Of a DNA stretch of 64,000 nucleotides, positions 12,221-23,483 are shown piece by piece. Position 1 is the first letter of the stretch. Each line of letters begins with the position of its first letter. Source of the DNA: Sophora flavescens. Taxonomy: Eukaryota > Streptophyta > Magnoliopsida > Fabales > Fabaceae. The stretch lies in NCBI GenBank assembly GCA_030762895.1, contig CM061064.1, forward strand, positions 131,571,402 to 131,635,401. The letters are read 5' to 3'. The notes beneath the pieces were generated by a model. That model saw nothing but the letters and a program-made list of their open reading frames with translations. It did no database searches and was not told the DNA's origin. Position numbers and translations under genes: made by a program.

Positions 12221-12730
12221 CTGCCGAAGAAGCTCTCGAGACCACCTTCCAGTCACTTGAAATTGCCAATGCTACTTACGTTGGGGATGGTGCTCCACTC
12301 TTGAAACCTCAGTCATCTAAAGCATCCATTATGATGGCCAAGGTTATGCTCGAAGGGGGATACCAACCTGGAAGCGATTTGGGGAAGAATAGCCAAGGTG
12401 TCACTGATATCCTTATGCTTACCGAGAACAAGGACAGGTTTGGGTTGGGAAACAAACCCACCCAGACCGACAAGATGAGGGTTATAGAAAAGAAGAAAAG
12501 AAAGAGGTTGACTCGGCTAGAAAATCATGACTGAAAGGGTTCCCATCTGTGACATTCAACAGAGTTTCCAAAGCGTAGGGTTTGCATTCCTGGACCAAGC
12601 AGCAGCTGTTGAATTTGATTATACCGCTGATCATGGTGTCAATATGGTGTATCCATGCTCTCCAGATACAGAGCTCAACAATTGGGAGATCATTGAGTTC
12701 CCAAGGACCATAGAGTCATTTTCAAAGTAA
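12221..12730 (+). pseudogene. Ogre protease C-terminal part with G-patch-like motif
   Basis: Continuation of the Ogre polyprotein after the inserted element: AEEALETTFQSLEIANATYV, then MLEGGYQPGSDLGKNSQG, then a Lys/Arg-rich stretch. The second block fits the G-patch pattern (G-Y-x2-G-x-G-L-G-x4-G) with one invariant Gly replaced by Asp. The frame 12301-12534 is followed by 12527-12730 in another frame. That second piece holds a conserved FAFLDQAAAVEFDY segment and NWEIIEFPRTIESFSK at its end, where Ogre elements have an intron. Function of the G-patch-like part in Ogre is not established; G-patches usually bind RNA. Confidence 0.72.
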
Positions 12731-12995
12731 ATCTATAATGCTTATCCTTTAGCTCTGCCCAAGGCTTTAGGAATTTTGTTGTAATGGGCTTACTTGTTTC
12801 TATTTCAGTATGACTTATCAATAAATGCATGCATTCAGTATCTTTGTGTTGCTATCTCTAATATTTTTACTTTCGCTTTTGTTCACCATTCCTCACCAAT
12901 AAATGCAGTTTCTCATCTTTAACCTTTATTCATTCATCTTTCCTCGATAACTACCAAAATGCAGATCTAAAAGTGACTTTCTTGAAAATGACAAA
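12726..12995 (+). other. putative Ogre intron and start of the next exon
   Basis: The protein frame ends at ...TTTTCAAAG|TAAATC, a GT donor context. AT-rich sequence follows, with an acceptor-like TTTCTATTTCAG at about 12798-12809. Ogre elements are known to carry an intron between protease and RT that is spliced in only part of the transcripts. The bases up to 12995 (..TTTCTTGAAAATGACAA) could be the next exon (FLEND). RT and integrase are not found in the window, because the Athila-like LTR interrupts here. Exact splice sites are a guess. Confidence 0.5.
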
Positions 12996-14339
12996 TGTGA
13001 TAGCGTGAATCCATGAAGTGAATGGCTTCGTTGTCAAGTAATAAAAAGATCGTACCCACAGAGACCGTGATCTTAAATAACAATTAATTATTAAATTAAT
13101 TAAACTAGACAAGAAAAAGATTTGAAAAAGATTTGGTATTTGAAATAAGATTAACTAACAAATCAAGTATTTAAACCGTAATCAAATAAAATTGCAATCA
13201 AATCAAATCTGGAGATTTTCAAATTAAAAGAGATTTCCCACATTAGTGGGTTACCAACAAGACTGCTCATGCTACTAAATTGACTACCCCTCTTGTTAAT
13301 TATCGAAATTGCTTTGAAGGTGAATTTATCCTAAATAATTTAATGTTCCCCTCTCGAGATACAAGAATCGTGCCCAATTAAACCAACCACTACTCTCATG
13401 GTAATTGTATTTAAATTGAACCCATTAAGATTCGTGACAATTCAATGAACCCTCGAAGGACCGCTTCTAACTCGTGATTTAAGTCCTAACTTCAATCCCT
13501 ATAGATCCAATACCTAAGTTCACCGCTAGGTTCATCCTTAGAGTACCTATGACATGCAAATAAGTGGGCACCAAATTCACAAGTAATTCATGCAATAGGA
13601 ATTAAATCTAAAGCAAAATTGAAATTAACAAGAAGCAAAACGTCAATTCATCATATAAAACGAGTCTTGGGCATAGCCCCAATCCCTAGAAATAAAAACA
13701 ACTACTCACGCATTGCCATATTTATAGCAACCTTGAATAATAAAAACATAAAAATCCTAAGAGAGAGAAGAAATTGAGAATAAGAGAAATCCTAATTTTT
13801 GCCTAAGGTAGCAGCCAAGAGCTCCCCTATTTTCGATCCCCGAGTCCTATTTACAATGTAGGGTAACTTGGGATTAAAGCAATTACAAATCGGATAAAAA
13901 AAAACAAATCAAGATCCCAGATTTTGAGCGTCAGTAGGCGTGATGCCTGTCACGGCCGGAAAATGACAGATTGTCTTGGAAAACTTGGCATTGGTTGCCT
14001 GTCATGGCGTGATGGACATCACGGATGCAGGCGTGAAGTGTTCGACTTTTGCGTTCTTTTCTTTTCAGCCTTGCTCGATCATGGTCGTGATGGCTATCAC
14101 GGCTAGGCCATGGGCTCTGTTTGGCTCATTTTTCTTGCTTTTCAAGCTCCGTCTCTTCATGCAAGCTCCAACATAAACTGATCCGAGCATTTTAATCTTC
14201 AATTCCCGCACACAAACACCACAAAACCACCTTACCCGTTCCAAGGTAAAAACTAACAAAAATCAAATTAAAAATGTCTAAACTACATGAAAATGCAGGC
14301 AATATGATAAAGAAATATGAGGTGTAATCACACTCATCA
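12996..14339 (-). repeat. 3' LTR of the minus-strand Athila-like element
   Basis: Minus-strand start TGATGAGTG at 14339; end near 12996 (start on + reads TGTGATAGCG). The box TATAAATA on the minus strand is at 13719-13726. Palindromes built on TCACGGC/GCCGTGA occupy about 13925-14110, upstream of it. Segments such as TTTTTGTTAGTTTTTACCTTGG match the Athila LTR at 58197-59622 closely. The left boundary is uncertain by a few bases. Confidence 0.7.
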
Positions 14340-14357
14340 AACTACCCCAAGCTTAAG
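14340..14357 (-). promoter_or_regulatory. polypurine tract, minus strand
   Basis: The complement reads CTTAAGCTTGGGGTAGTT next to the LTR start. It resembles the tract at 8328 and is followed in both elements by the same TTGCTTGAGGACAAGC phrase. Confidence 0.6.
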
Positions 14358-15734
14358 ATTTTGCTTGTCCTCAAGCAATAACCAAGGCAGACACAAGATA
14401 AACAATCGAGAGCATGGACAAGTGAACCAAGAACCCAAGTAACAAATCCAAGTAACATGCACATCCAAATAAGTAACCAAGAGATAATCAATTTCAACTC
14501 CAATTAGAAGCTTAGGTTCTCTAGATTCACGCTTCTCGACTAATTCGGGCACTCTTCTCACCCCACTCAAGTGTTTAAGGACATTTGAAAATTCAGTCAA
14601 TTTCCTCAAGGAATGTACCCTACCATAAGCTTGACTATTAACTAAATCTCTACTTTATTAATGAAAACTCATAAGAATCAAAGAGACCTTTTATTTTGGT
14701 TGTAATAGGGCCATGGGATTATTTGTTAGGTGGGGAAATTAAGAAAGGGAAAATTCAAGAAGGCTAAACAAAATATCAAACAATGCAAAGCATGACAACC
14801 TTCTAAAATACCTTTTTGGGCTTTAATTCACTTTTCCACCTTTCGTTCTTTCTGCCTTTTTTATTTTTTATTTCTCACTTTCTTTTTCTCATCCCCTTCT
14901 CCATTTTTTTGTTTATTTTATTTTATCTTTTTTTCAATTTGGAGAAGGGAGATTTCCAACTTAAGAGAAATATTTTTCTAACTTTTTCATCCCACAATTT
15001 ATTTTTCAAACCACCTTTTTGCCCTTTTTGCAATACTTTAAAAAGGTGTCATACCAAGCATCATTCATCAAAATAAATCAAGGTACCAAGAAAAGTATTT
15101 TATTCTTTTAGGCTCAAAGCTGGGCAACTAAGGGGTAGCATTTAATCAGTCAAAGCTCGGAAGGCAGGAAAAAATACCTAGTGCCTCAATCATTTTCAAA
15201 TATGTTTTCAAAAATTTTAAACTTCAAAATGGTTTCAAGTCAAGTTCTAGAGAATACGATCCAAGAGGAATAAAACACTCAATCACAAAGAATGGGGTAG
15301 TTTTAGTAGTACCCCTTTTAGGCTAAAAAATCTCACGTTTAGTAGTTTGAAATTAATGAGAAACACAAATCTAAGGGAACCACATGCTAATTATCAACTA
15401 TCAAAAGATCATCTCAAGCATTTTTATTTTTAGCCTATCATAAGAATACAAAAATTGGGTTCAAAATTCATTGTCTCAATTCATTTTGGCACAAAGTTCT
15501 CACAATTGGATGCATACTCTAAGCAATGGGCAATCTAATCATGTGATTATGCAAACTACGCCTATATGAAAGCAACATGAAAAATGCAAAAATACAAAAA
15601 AATACAAAAATACCCCTACCCACAGCTAAAAAACTTACATTGTTCCCAATGTAAATAATCAAGTCGGAGAGAGGAGAAAAATGGAACAACTCCAAAGTGG
15701 TGGAGGTGTTGGCTCGGATGCGATCATAGTTTGT

Positions 15735-16045
15735 TGGAGGATGCGTCACGATTGTGACATTCATCACCGCCGGGCGTGATCGATTGGATCTTGAGTTCTT
15801 GGGCCATCACGGCATTGTGATATACATCACGGCTAAGCCGTGATAAATTCTGTTCTGTGGGCTCCTTCACTTCACGCCGTGATGGCTATCCACGGCTGGG
15901 GCGTGATCCCTTTTGGTTTTCGCCACGGCCCATCACGCAAAGTGACCCCGTCACAGCTGGGCTGTGATAGATTCAGGTCTCCTCTTCCATTTTGAAATTG
16001 CTCCATCATGGCCATGATGGCCATCGAGCAGGCCATGATCTCCTC
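15735..16045 (-). repeat. internal GC-rich palindrome cluster (TCACGGC...GCCGTGA)
   Basis: About five degenerate dyads such as ATCACGGC..GCCGTGAT lie in the internal region of the minus-strand Athila-like element, far from its LTR. They resemble the dyads in the LTR at 13925-14110 and 58425-58780. The rest of 14358-16140 shows no convincing coding sequence. Confidence 0.55.
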
Positions 16046-16449
16046 GACTTCATTTTTCCATGCCTTTTTGCTCTTCATGCCTTCATAACCTGAAAATACT
16101 TGGCAAAACCATTAATTTGTGATCTTTCTTCTCTTAATCTTCTCAAATTATTCTAAAACAAAATTCAAAAACAAATTAAAAAGGAAAGAAAGCTTGGGTT
16201 GCCTCCCAGAAGCGCTTATTCACGGTCTTAAGCTTGACCATACTCCTTTGGATCAACCTGGGATCAGTGGGCTGAAGTGAAAGAACACCCTCTTCCAAGG
16301 AAGTCCTTCAAAGAGCCTATTTTGTTCATATGACCAGATGCGCTTCGCTTTGCCCTTTTTACTCACGAGCTTCATGGCCTTACTTCCTCCCGTGGAAGTT
16401 CTAACTCCACAAGTTGAGCAACTCAATTTCATCATTATTTGGTGCATCA

Positions 16450-16945
16450 TTTGTGATGCAAAGTTTAGGAGTTGTTTCCATATTAAGCTCTTCCTTTACC
16501 TCTGAGGCATTATCTTAATCATGCACACATGACCCTCAAAAGGAGGGTTGTTATATGAGTTAGTCAAATCAAAATCCACCCTTCCTTTCTCTACATTCAA
16601 AGAGAGCTTACCATTTTTTACATCTATTATTGCTTTAATTGTGGCCAAGAATGGCCTTCCAAGAATGATAGAGAATTTAGAATTCCCGTTCATATCCAAC
16701 ACCATGAAATCGGTAGGAATGAAAAATTTCCCTAGCTTTATGGGAACATTCTCTAGTATGCTGGAGGAGTTTTAGTTGAGTCGTCCAAGTAAATTGTAAA
16801 GAGAACTTGGATGGACTCAATTCCTTGGTTCCTAACCTCTCAAAGATGGTATGTGGCATCAAACTCGCACTAGCCCCTAAGTCATATAAGGCTTGGTCTA
16901 TTTTTAATTCTCAATTGAGCAAGCAATAGAGAAACTTCCTGGATC
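16450..16945 (-). pseudogene. pro: Athila-like aspartic protease fragment
   Basis: Read right to left, the sequence beginning near 16905 gives ALYDLGASASLMPHTIFERL, the retropepsin active-site motif in its Athila form (D-L-G-A-S). After frame changes it gives ILGRPFLATIKAIIDVKNGK at 16496-16705. The RT that should follow is absent: from about 16450 leftwards only short, stop-filled coding remnants appear, then the phrase AAGCTTGGGTTGCCTCCCAG at about 16190. The N-terminal side is lost in the gap. Confidence 0.75.
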
Positions 16946-17445
16946 NNNNNNNNNNNNNNNNNNNNNNNNNNNNNNNNNNNNNNNNNNNNNNNNNNNNNNN
17001 NNNNNNNNNNNNNNNNNNNNNNNNNNNNNNNNNNNNNNNNNNNNNNNNNNNNNNNNNNNNNNNNNNNNNNNNNNNNNNNNNNNNNNNNNNNNNNNNNNNN
17101 NNNNNNNNNNNNNNNNNNNNNNNNNNNNNNNNNNNNNNNNNNNNNNNNNNNNNNNNNNNNNNNNNNNNNNNNNNNNNNNNNNNNNNNNNNNNNNNNNNNN
17201 NNNNNNNNNNNNNNNNNNNNNNNNNNNNNNNNNNNNNNNNNNNNNNNNNNNNNNNNNNNNNNNNNNNNNNNNNNNNNNNNNNNNNNNNNNNNNNNNNNNN
17301 NNNNNNNNNNNNNNNNNNNNNNNNNNNNNNNNNNNNNNNNNNNNNNNNNNNNNNNNNNNNNNNNNNNNNNNNNNNNNNNNNNNNNNNNNNNNNNNNNNNN
17401 NNNNNNNNNNNNNNNNNNNNNNNNNNNNNNNNNNNNNNNNNNNNN
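16946..17445. other. assembly gap (500 N)
   Basis: Exactly 500 N, a conventional placeholder length, so the true size is unknown. Any reading frame drawn across it is an artefact. Confidence 0.98.
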
Positions 17446-18614
17446 CGGATCGTCTCTCAAGGACTCTTTAGGCGTTGTTATTATTAACAGAAAAAGTTAG
17501 AAATGGGGGTTTTGGATTGAAACTAAAATAAAGAAAACAAAACGGAACAAAGAAAAAAAAAAGCAAGAAACAGATTAACAAATAAACTAAAGCGATTAAC
17601 CCATCGCTTTTGGTTTCCCAACTATCATCGGCTCATACAAATTCCTAGCCCTAAGCAGATTCTAATCCCCTTAGTTGTAACAATAATTCACAAGCGGAAC
17701 CACTAGTATGATATATGTCCCTATTCCCGAATTAAGCAAACGGGGTTAAGCACTCCGTGAACTAAACGAACACGAAAACGCATACACGCGAATTAAGCAA
17801 ACGCGATTATATATAGGAACATGATATCACCGAGATAAACCAACACAACACAATATACTCTTGAATTAAGCAAATGTAAATATAAAGCATGGCATTGAAA
17901 AGAGAAAAGGAAATGAAAACAGAAATACAAGAACCTCAAGTATGGATAAAAACCAATTATCAAGTAGATTAATCTAGGAGACTAGTTCTCCATTACAAAA
18001 GAAAACAATAAACTAAGAAAAACAAAAGACTAACAAAGCTTTAAACTAGCCAAAATCGCTAATTCGACTAGCCTTTCAGTTCCGCCTAAGACTGCTTTGT
18101 ATATACACGTTCCGGAATCCAAGTCCTCGCGAGGCGAAGCAGCCTTGCTCATGAGGCGAATTATGCGAAAGGTCCGCAACTCTTGGTCTTCTCGCGAGGC
18201 GAGCATATCCTTCGCGAGGCGAACTCTTCAAATTCCCAACTGTAACGCCCGTGGCCTTCAACACGGGTAAACCGTGATGCTCTCTGACTTCCAGGTACTC
18301 GCGAGGCGAGTCCTTCTTCGTGGGGCGAGACAGAAAGTTTTGCAATTTTCAGGAATAGTCACCTTCTGGTTCGCGAGGCGAAGCCTTTCTCGGGGCGAGA
18401 AACTCCAGAATTATTCCTTTTTACTTACCTGAAAACAGAAAATAAAAGTAAATACTTTATTCACTCTAAATCAACTAAATTAACTTAAAAACACTCTACA
18501 GACTCAAAATACTACTTAGAGACAATCAAGTCTAATTTGGGTAAAAATGATATAAAATAAGCACAAAGCCAAGGTCTTTACTAGTTATAAAACCAGTCAA
18601 ACAGAGGCTCATCA
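17446..18614 (-). repeat. LTR of the 7085-type element, 5' LTR or solo LTR
   Basis: Diverged copy of the LTRs at 7085-8327 and 10991-12220. It shares GGATCGTCTCTCAAGGACTC near its left end, the CTCGCGAGGCGAG dyads at 18120-18405 and the end GGCTCATCA at 18614. About the first 65 bp of its left end are in the gap. No polypurine tract follows on the right; the 57-bp array begins at once. It is therefore either the 5' LTR of an element whose body lies in the gap or a solo LTR. Confidence 0.8.
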
Positions 18615-21600
18615 CCGCTTCTCTATCCTCCTCTAGATTGGCTCTAATTAGAGCAACCAGTCTAGCTTTGGAGACTTCTCTATCCTCCTCCAAATTGGCT
18701 CTAATTAAAGAAACCATTCTAGCCATGGAGGCTTCTCTATCATCCAATAAAATTGCTCTAACCAATACTTACAATCTAAGTTGGCTCTAATCAAAGCTTC
18801 AACGCTTCAAATCTAGCTTTAGAAGCTTCTCTATCCTCATCTAAATTGGCTCTAGCCAGTGCTTCCAATCTAGCTTTGGAGGCTTCTCTATCCTCCACAA
18901 AATTGGCCCTAAGATCAAAGCAGCCAATCTGGCTTTGGAGTTGTCTCAATCCTCCTCTAAATTGACTCTAATTATAGAAACCAATATAACCATGGAGGCT
19001 TCTCTATCCTCCTCTAAAATGGCTCTATTCAAAGCTTACAATCGAAATTGGATCTAATCAAAGCTTCAATGATAACTTTAGAGGCTTCTCCATCCTCATC
19101 TAAATCGCTCTCTAATCAATACTTCCAATCTAGCTTTGGAGGCTTCTATATCCTCTTCTAAATTGGCTCTTATTAAAGAAACCAATATAGCCATGGAGGC
19201 TTCTCTATCCTCCTCTAAAATGGCTCTAACCAAAGCTTAATATCTAAGTTGACTCTAATTAAAGCTTCAAAGCTAGCTTTGAGAGGATTCTCTATCCTCC
19301 TCTAAATTGGCCTTATCAAAGAAACCAATCTAGCTTTGGAGGCTTCTCTATCCTACTCCAAATTTGCTCTAATTAAAGAAACCATTCTAGCCATGGAGGC
19401 TTCTCAATCCTCCACAAAAATAGCTCTAACCAAAGCTTACAATCTAAGTTGACTCTATTCAAAGCTTCAAAGCTTGCTTTAGAGGCTTCTCTATCCTGGT
19501 CTAAATTGGCTCTAATCAATGCTTCCAATCTAGCTTTGGAGGCTTCTCTATCCTCCTCTAAATTGGCTCTAATTAAAGAAACAAATATAACGATGGAGGC
19601 TTCTCTATCCTCGTCTAAAATGGCTGCAACCAAAGCTGACAATCTAAATTGGCTCTAATCAAATCTTCAAAGCTGGCTTTAGAGGTTTCTCTACCCTCCT
19701 CTAAATTGGCTTTAATCAAGGCTTCAAAGCTAGGTTTAGAGGCTTCTCTATCCTCATCTAAATTTGCTATAATCAAAGCAACCAATCTAGCATTAGAGGC
19801 TTCTCTATCCTCCTCCAAATTGGCTCTAATCAAAGTAACCAATCTAGCTTTGGAGGATTCTCTATACTCCTATAAAATGGCTCTAACCAAAGCATCCAAC
19901 CTAAATTGTCTCTAATCAAAGCTTCAAAGCTAGCTTTAGAGGCTTATCCATACTCATCTAAATTGGCACTAATCAATGCTTTCACTCTATCTTTGAAGGG
20001 TTCCCCATCCTCATCTAAATTGCCTCTATTCAAAGCAACCAATCTAGCTTTAGAGGCATCTTTATCCGCCTCTAAATTGGCTCTAATTAAAGAAACCAAT
20101 ATAGCCATGGAGGGTTCTCTATCCTTCTCTAAAATGTCTCCAACCAAAGCTCACAATCTAAATTGGCTCTAATTAAAGTTTCAATGCTAGCTATAGAGGT
20201 TTCTCTATCCTCCTCTAGATTGGCTCTACTTAGAGCAACCAATCTAGCTTTGGAGGCTTCTCTATCCTCCTCCCAATTGGCTCTAATTAAAGAAACCTTT
20301 CTAGCCAGGGAGGCTTCTCTATCCTCCACTAAAATTGCTCTAAACAAAGCTGACAATCTAAATTGGCTCTAATCAAAGCTTCAAAGCTAGCTTTAGAGGC
20401 TTCTCTATCCTCGTCTTGATTGGCACTAATTAATGAAATCAATATAGCCATGAAGGCTTCTCTATCCTCCTCTAAAATGGCTCTAACCAAAGCTTCAAAG
20501 CTAGCTTTAGGGACTTCCCTATCCTCACCTAAATTGGTTCTAATCAATGCTTCCAATCTAGCTTTGCAGGCTTCTCTATCCTCCCCCAAATTGGCCTTAA
20601 TCGAAGCAACCAATCTAGCTTTGGAGGATTATCTATTCTCCTCTAAATTGGCTCTGATTAAAAAACCAATATAGGCATGGAGGCATCTCTATCCTCCTAT
20701 GAAATGGCTCTAACCAAAGCTTACAATCTAAATTGGCTCTAATTAAAGCTTCAAAGTTAGCTTTAGAGGCTTATATATCCTCTTATAGATTGGCTCTAAT
20801 TAGGGCAACCAATCTAGCTTTGTAGAATTCTCTATCCTCCTCCAAATTTGCTCTAATTAAATGAACCATTCTTGCCAAGGAGGCTTCACTATCCTACACT
20901 AAAATAGCTCTAACCAAAGCTTACAATCTAAATTGGTTGTCATCAAAGCATCAAAGTAAGCTTTAGTGGCTTCTCTATCCTCATCGAAATTGGCTCTAAT
21001 TGATGCTTCCAATCTATCTTTGGAAGCATCTCTATCCTCCTCCAAATTGGCTCTATTTAAAGCAACCAATCTAGCTTTGATGGCTTCTCTATACTTCTCT
21101 AAATTGGCTCTAATAAAAGAAACCAATATAGCCATGGAGGCTTCTCTATCCTCCACTAAAATGACTCTAACCAAAGCTTCAAAGCTAGCTTTAGAGGCTT
21201 CTCTATCCTCCTCCAAATTGGCTCTAATCAAAGCAACCAATCTAGCTTTGGAGGCTCCTCGACTCACCTATAGATTGGCTCTAATTAGATCAACCAATCT
21301 AGCTTTGGAGGCTTCTCTATCCTCCTCCAAATTGCCTCAAATTAAAGAAACCATTCTAGCCATTGAGGTTTCTCTATCATCCACTAAAATAACTCAAACC
21401 AAAGCTAACGGTCTAAATTGGCTCTAATTATCTCTTCAAAGCTAGCTTTAGAGGCTTCTCTATCCTCATCTAAATTGGCTCTAATCAATGCTTCCAATCT
21501 AGTTTTAGAGGCTTCTCTATCCTCCTCCATATTGGCCCTAATCAAAGCAGCCAATCTAGCTTTGGAGGCATCTCCAAACTCCTCTAAATTGGCTCTAATT

Positions 21601-23480
21601 AAAGAAACCAATCTAGCCATGGAGGCTTCTCTATCCTCCTCTAAAATGACTCTAACCAAAGCTAACAATCTAAGTTGTCTCTAATCAAAGCTTCCATGCT
21701 AGCTTTAGAGACTTCTCCATCCTCATCTAAATTGGCTCTAATCAATGCTTCCAATCTAGCTTTGGAGTCTTCTATATCCTCCTCTTAATTGTCTCTAATT
21801 AAAGAAACTAAAATAGTCATGGAGGCTTCTCTATCCTCCTCTAAAATGGTTCTAACCAAAGTTTACAATCTAAATTGGCTCTAATTAGAGCTTCAAAGCT
21901 AGCTTTAGAGGCTTCTCTATCGTCCTCTATATTGGCTCTAATCAAAGTAACCAGTCTAGCTTTGGAGGCTTTTCTATCCTCCTCCAAATTTACTATAATT
22001 AAAGAAACCATTCTAGCCATGGAGGCTTCTCAATCCTCCACTAAAATAGCTCAAATCAAAGCGTACAATCTAAATTGGCTCTATTCAAAGGTTCAAAGCT
22101 AGCTTTAGATGCTTCTCTATCCTCATCTAAATTGGCTCTAATCAATGCTTCCAATCTAGCTTTGGAGACCTCGTTATCTTCCTCCAAATTGGCTCTAATC
22201 AAAGCAACCAACCTTGCTTTGGAGGGTTCTCTATCCTCCACTAAATTGGCTCTAATTAAATAAACAAAGATAGCCATGGAGGCTTCTATATCCTCGTCTA
22301 AAATGGCTCTAACCATAGCTGACAATCTAAATTGGCTCTAATCAATTCTTCAAAAGTTGCTTTAGAGGCCTCTCTACCCTCGTCTAAATTGGCTCTAATC
22401 AAAGCTTCAAAGCTAGCTTTAGAGGCTTCTCTATCCTCATCTAAATTGGCTCTAATCAAAACAACCAATTTAGCTTTGAGGCTTCTCTATTAACCAATCT
22501 AGCTTTAGAGGCATCCCTATCCTCCTCTAAATTGGCTTTAATTAAAGAAACCAATCTAGCCACTGAGGCTTCTCTATCCTACTATAAAATGGCTCCAACC
22601 AAAGCATCCAATCTAAATTGTCTCTTATCAAAGCTTCAAAGCTAGCTATGAAGGCTTCTCCATCCTCATCTAAATTGGCTCTATTCAAAGTAACCAATCT
22701 AGATTTGGAGGCTTCTCTATCCTCCTCTAAATTGTCTCTAATTAAAGAAACCAATATAGCCATGGAGGCTTCTCTATCCTCCTCTAAAATGGCTCCAACC
22801 GTAGTTTCCAATCTAAATTGGCTCTAATCAAACTTTCAAAGCTAGCTTTAGAGGCTTCTCTAACCTCCTTTAAATTAGATCTAATCAAAGCTTCAAAGCT
22901 TGCTTTAGAGGCTTCTCTATCCTCATCTAAATTGGCTCTAATCAAATCAACCAATCTAGCTTTGGAGGCTTCTCTATCCACCTCTAGATTGGCTCTAATT
23001 AGAGAAACCAATCTAGCTTTGGAGGCTTCTCTATCCTCCTCCCAATTGGCTCTAATTAAAGAAACCAATCAAGCCTGGGAGGCTTCTCTATCCTCCACTA
23101 AAATATCTCTAAACAAAGCTGACAATCTAAATTGGCTCTAATCAAAGCTTCAAAGCTAGCTTTAGAGGCTTCTCTATCCTCGTCTTAATTGGCTCTAACT
23201 AATGAAACCAATATAGCCATGGAGGCTTCTCTATCCTCCTCTAAAATGGCTCTAACCAAAGCTTACAATCTAAATTGGCTCTAATCCAAGATTCAAAGCT
23301 AGCTTTAGAGGCTTCTCTAACCACCTTTAAATTAGCTCTAATCAAAGCTTCAAATCTAGCTTTAGAGACTTCTCTATCCTCATCTAAATTAGCTCTAATC
23401 AAAGCAACCAATATAGCTTTGGTGGCTTCCCTATCCTCCTCCAAATTGGCTCTAACCAAAGTAACCAATCCTGCTTTGAT
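18615..23480 (-). repeat. 57-bp tandem array, left part (gag-derived satellite)
   Basis: About 4.9 kb of head-to-tail 57-bp units with plus-strand consensus near GCTCTAATCAAAGCTTC..., containing GAGGCTTCTCTATCCTC and ending TAAATTG. Read on the minus strand one unit is 19 codons, LIRANLEEDREASKARLVA with variants (..SMAILVS, ..SFEA). Units are grouped as three or four full copies plus a 29-bp remnant lacking its middle, giving 200 or 257 bp higher-order repeats. Both strands stay open for 60-160 codons because 57 is a multiple of 3, but start codons, domains and promoters are lacking. I treat it as satellite, not a gene. Origin from gag is argued in the findings. Confidence 0.93.
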
Positions 23481-23483
23481 GGG

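Larger units (their letters stand above)
12996..16945 (-). mobile_element. Athila-like element on minus strand, 3' part, truncated by the gap
   Basis: The left end is an LTR whose minus-strand start (TGATGAGTGTGATTACACC) resembles the start of the Athila LTR at 58197. A polypurine tract and about 2.6 kb of internal sequence follow to the right, reaching a protease fragment before the run of N. RT, RNase H and integrase are missing between protease and 3' LTR, so it is a deletion derivative. A T-rich block at 14815-15010 parallels the one at 8885-9045, supporting relationship of the two minus-strand elements. Confidence 0.72.

Noticed and set aside
14816..15076. Hydrophobic plus-strand ORF resembling a membrane protein
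   Set aside because: Again a T-rich block, matching the untranslated 3' region of the minus-strand Athila-like element.
16882..17460. 192-codon minus-strand ORF across the N run
   Set aside because: It is only the 500-N placeholder translated as unknown residues with short ends.
18615..23480. CRISPR-like array
   Set aside because: Units are contiguous and degenerate without unique spacers, and the context is plant retrotransposons.
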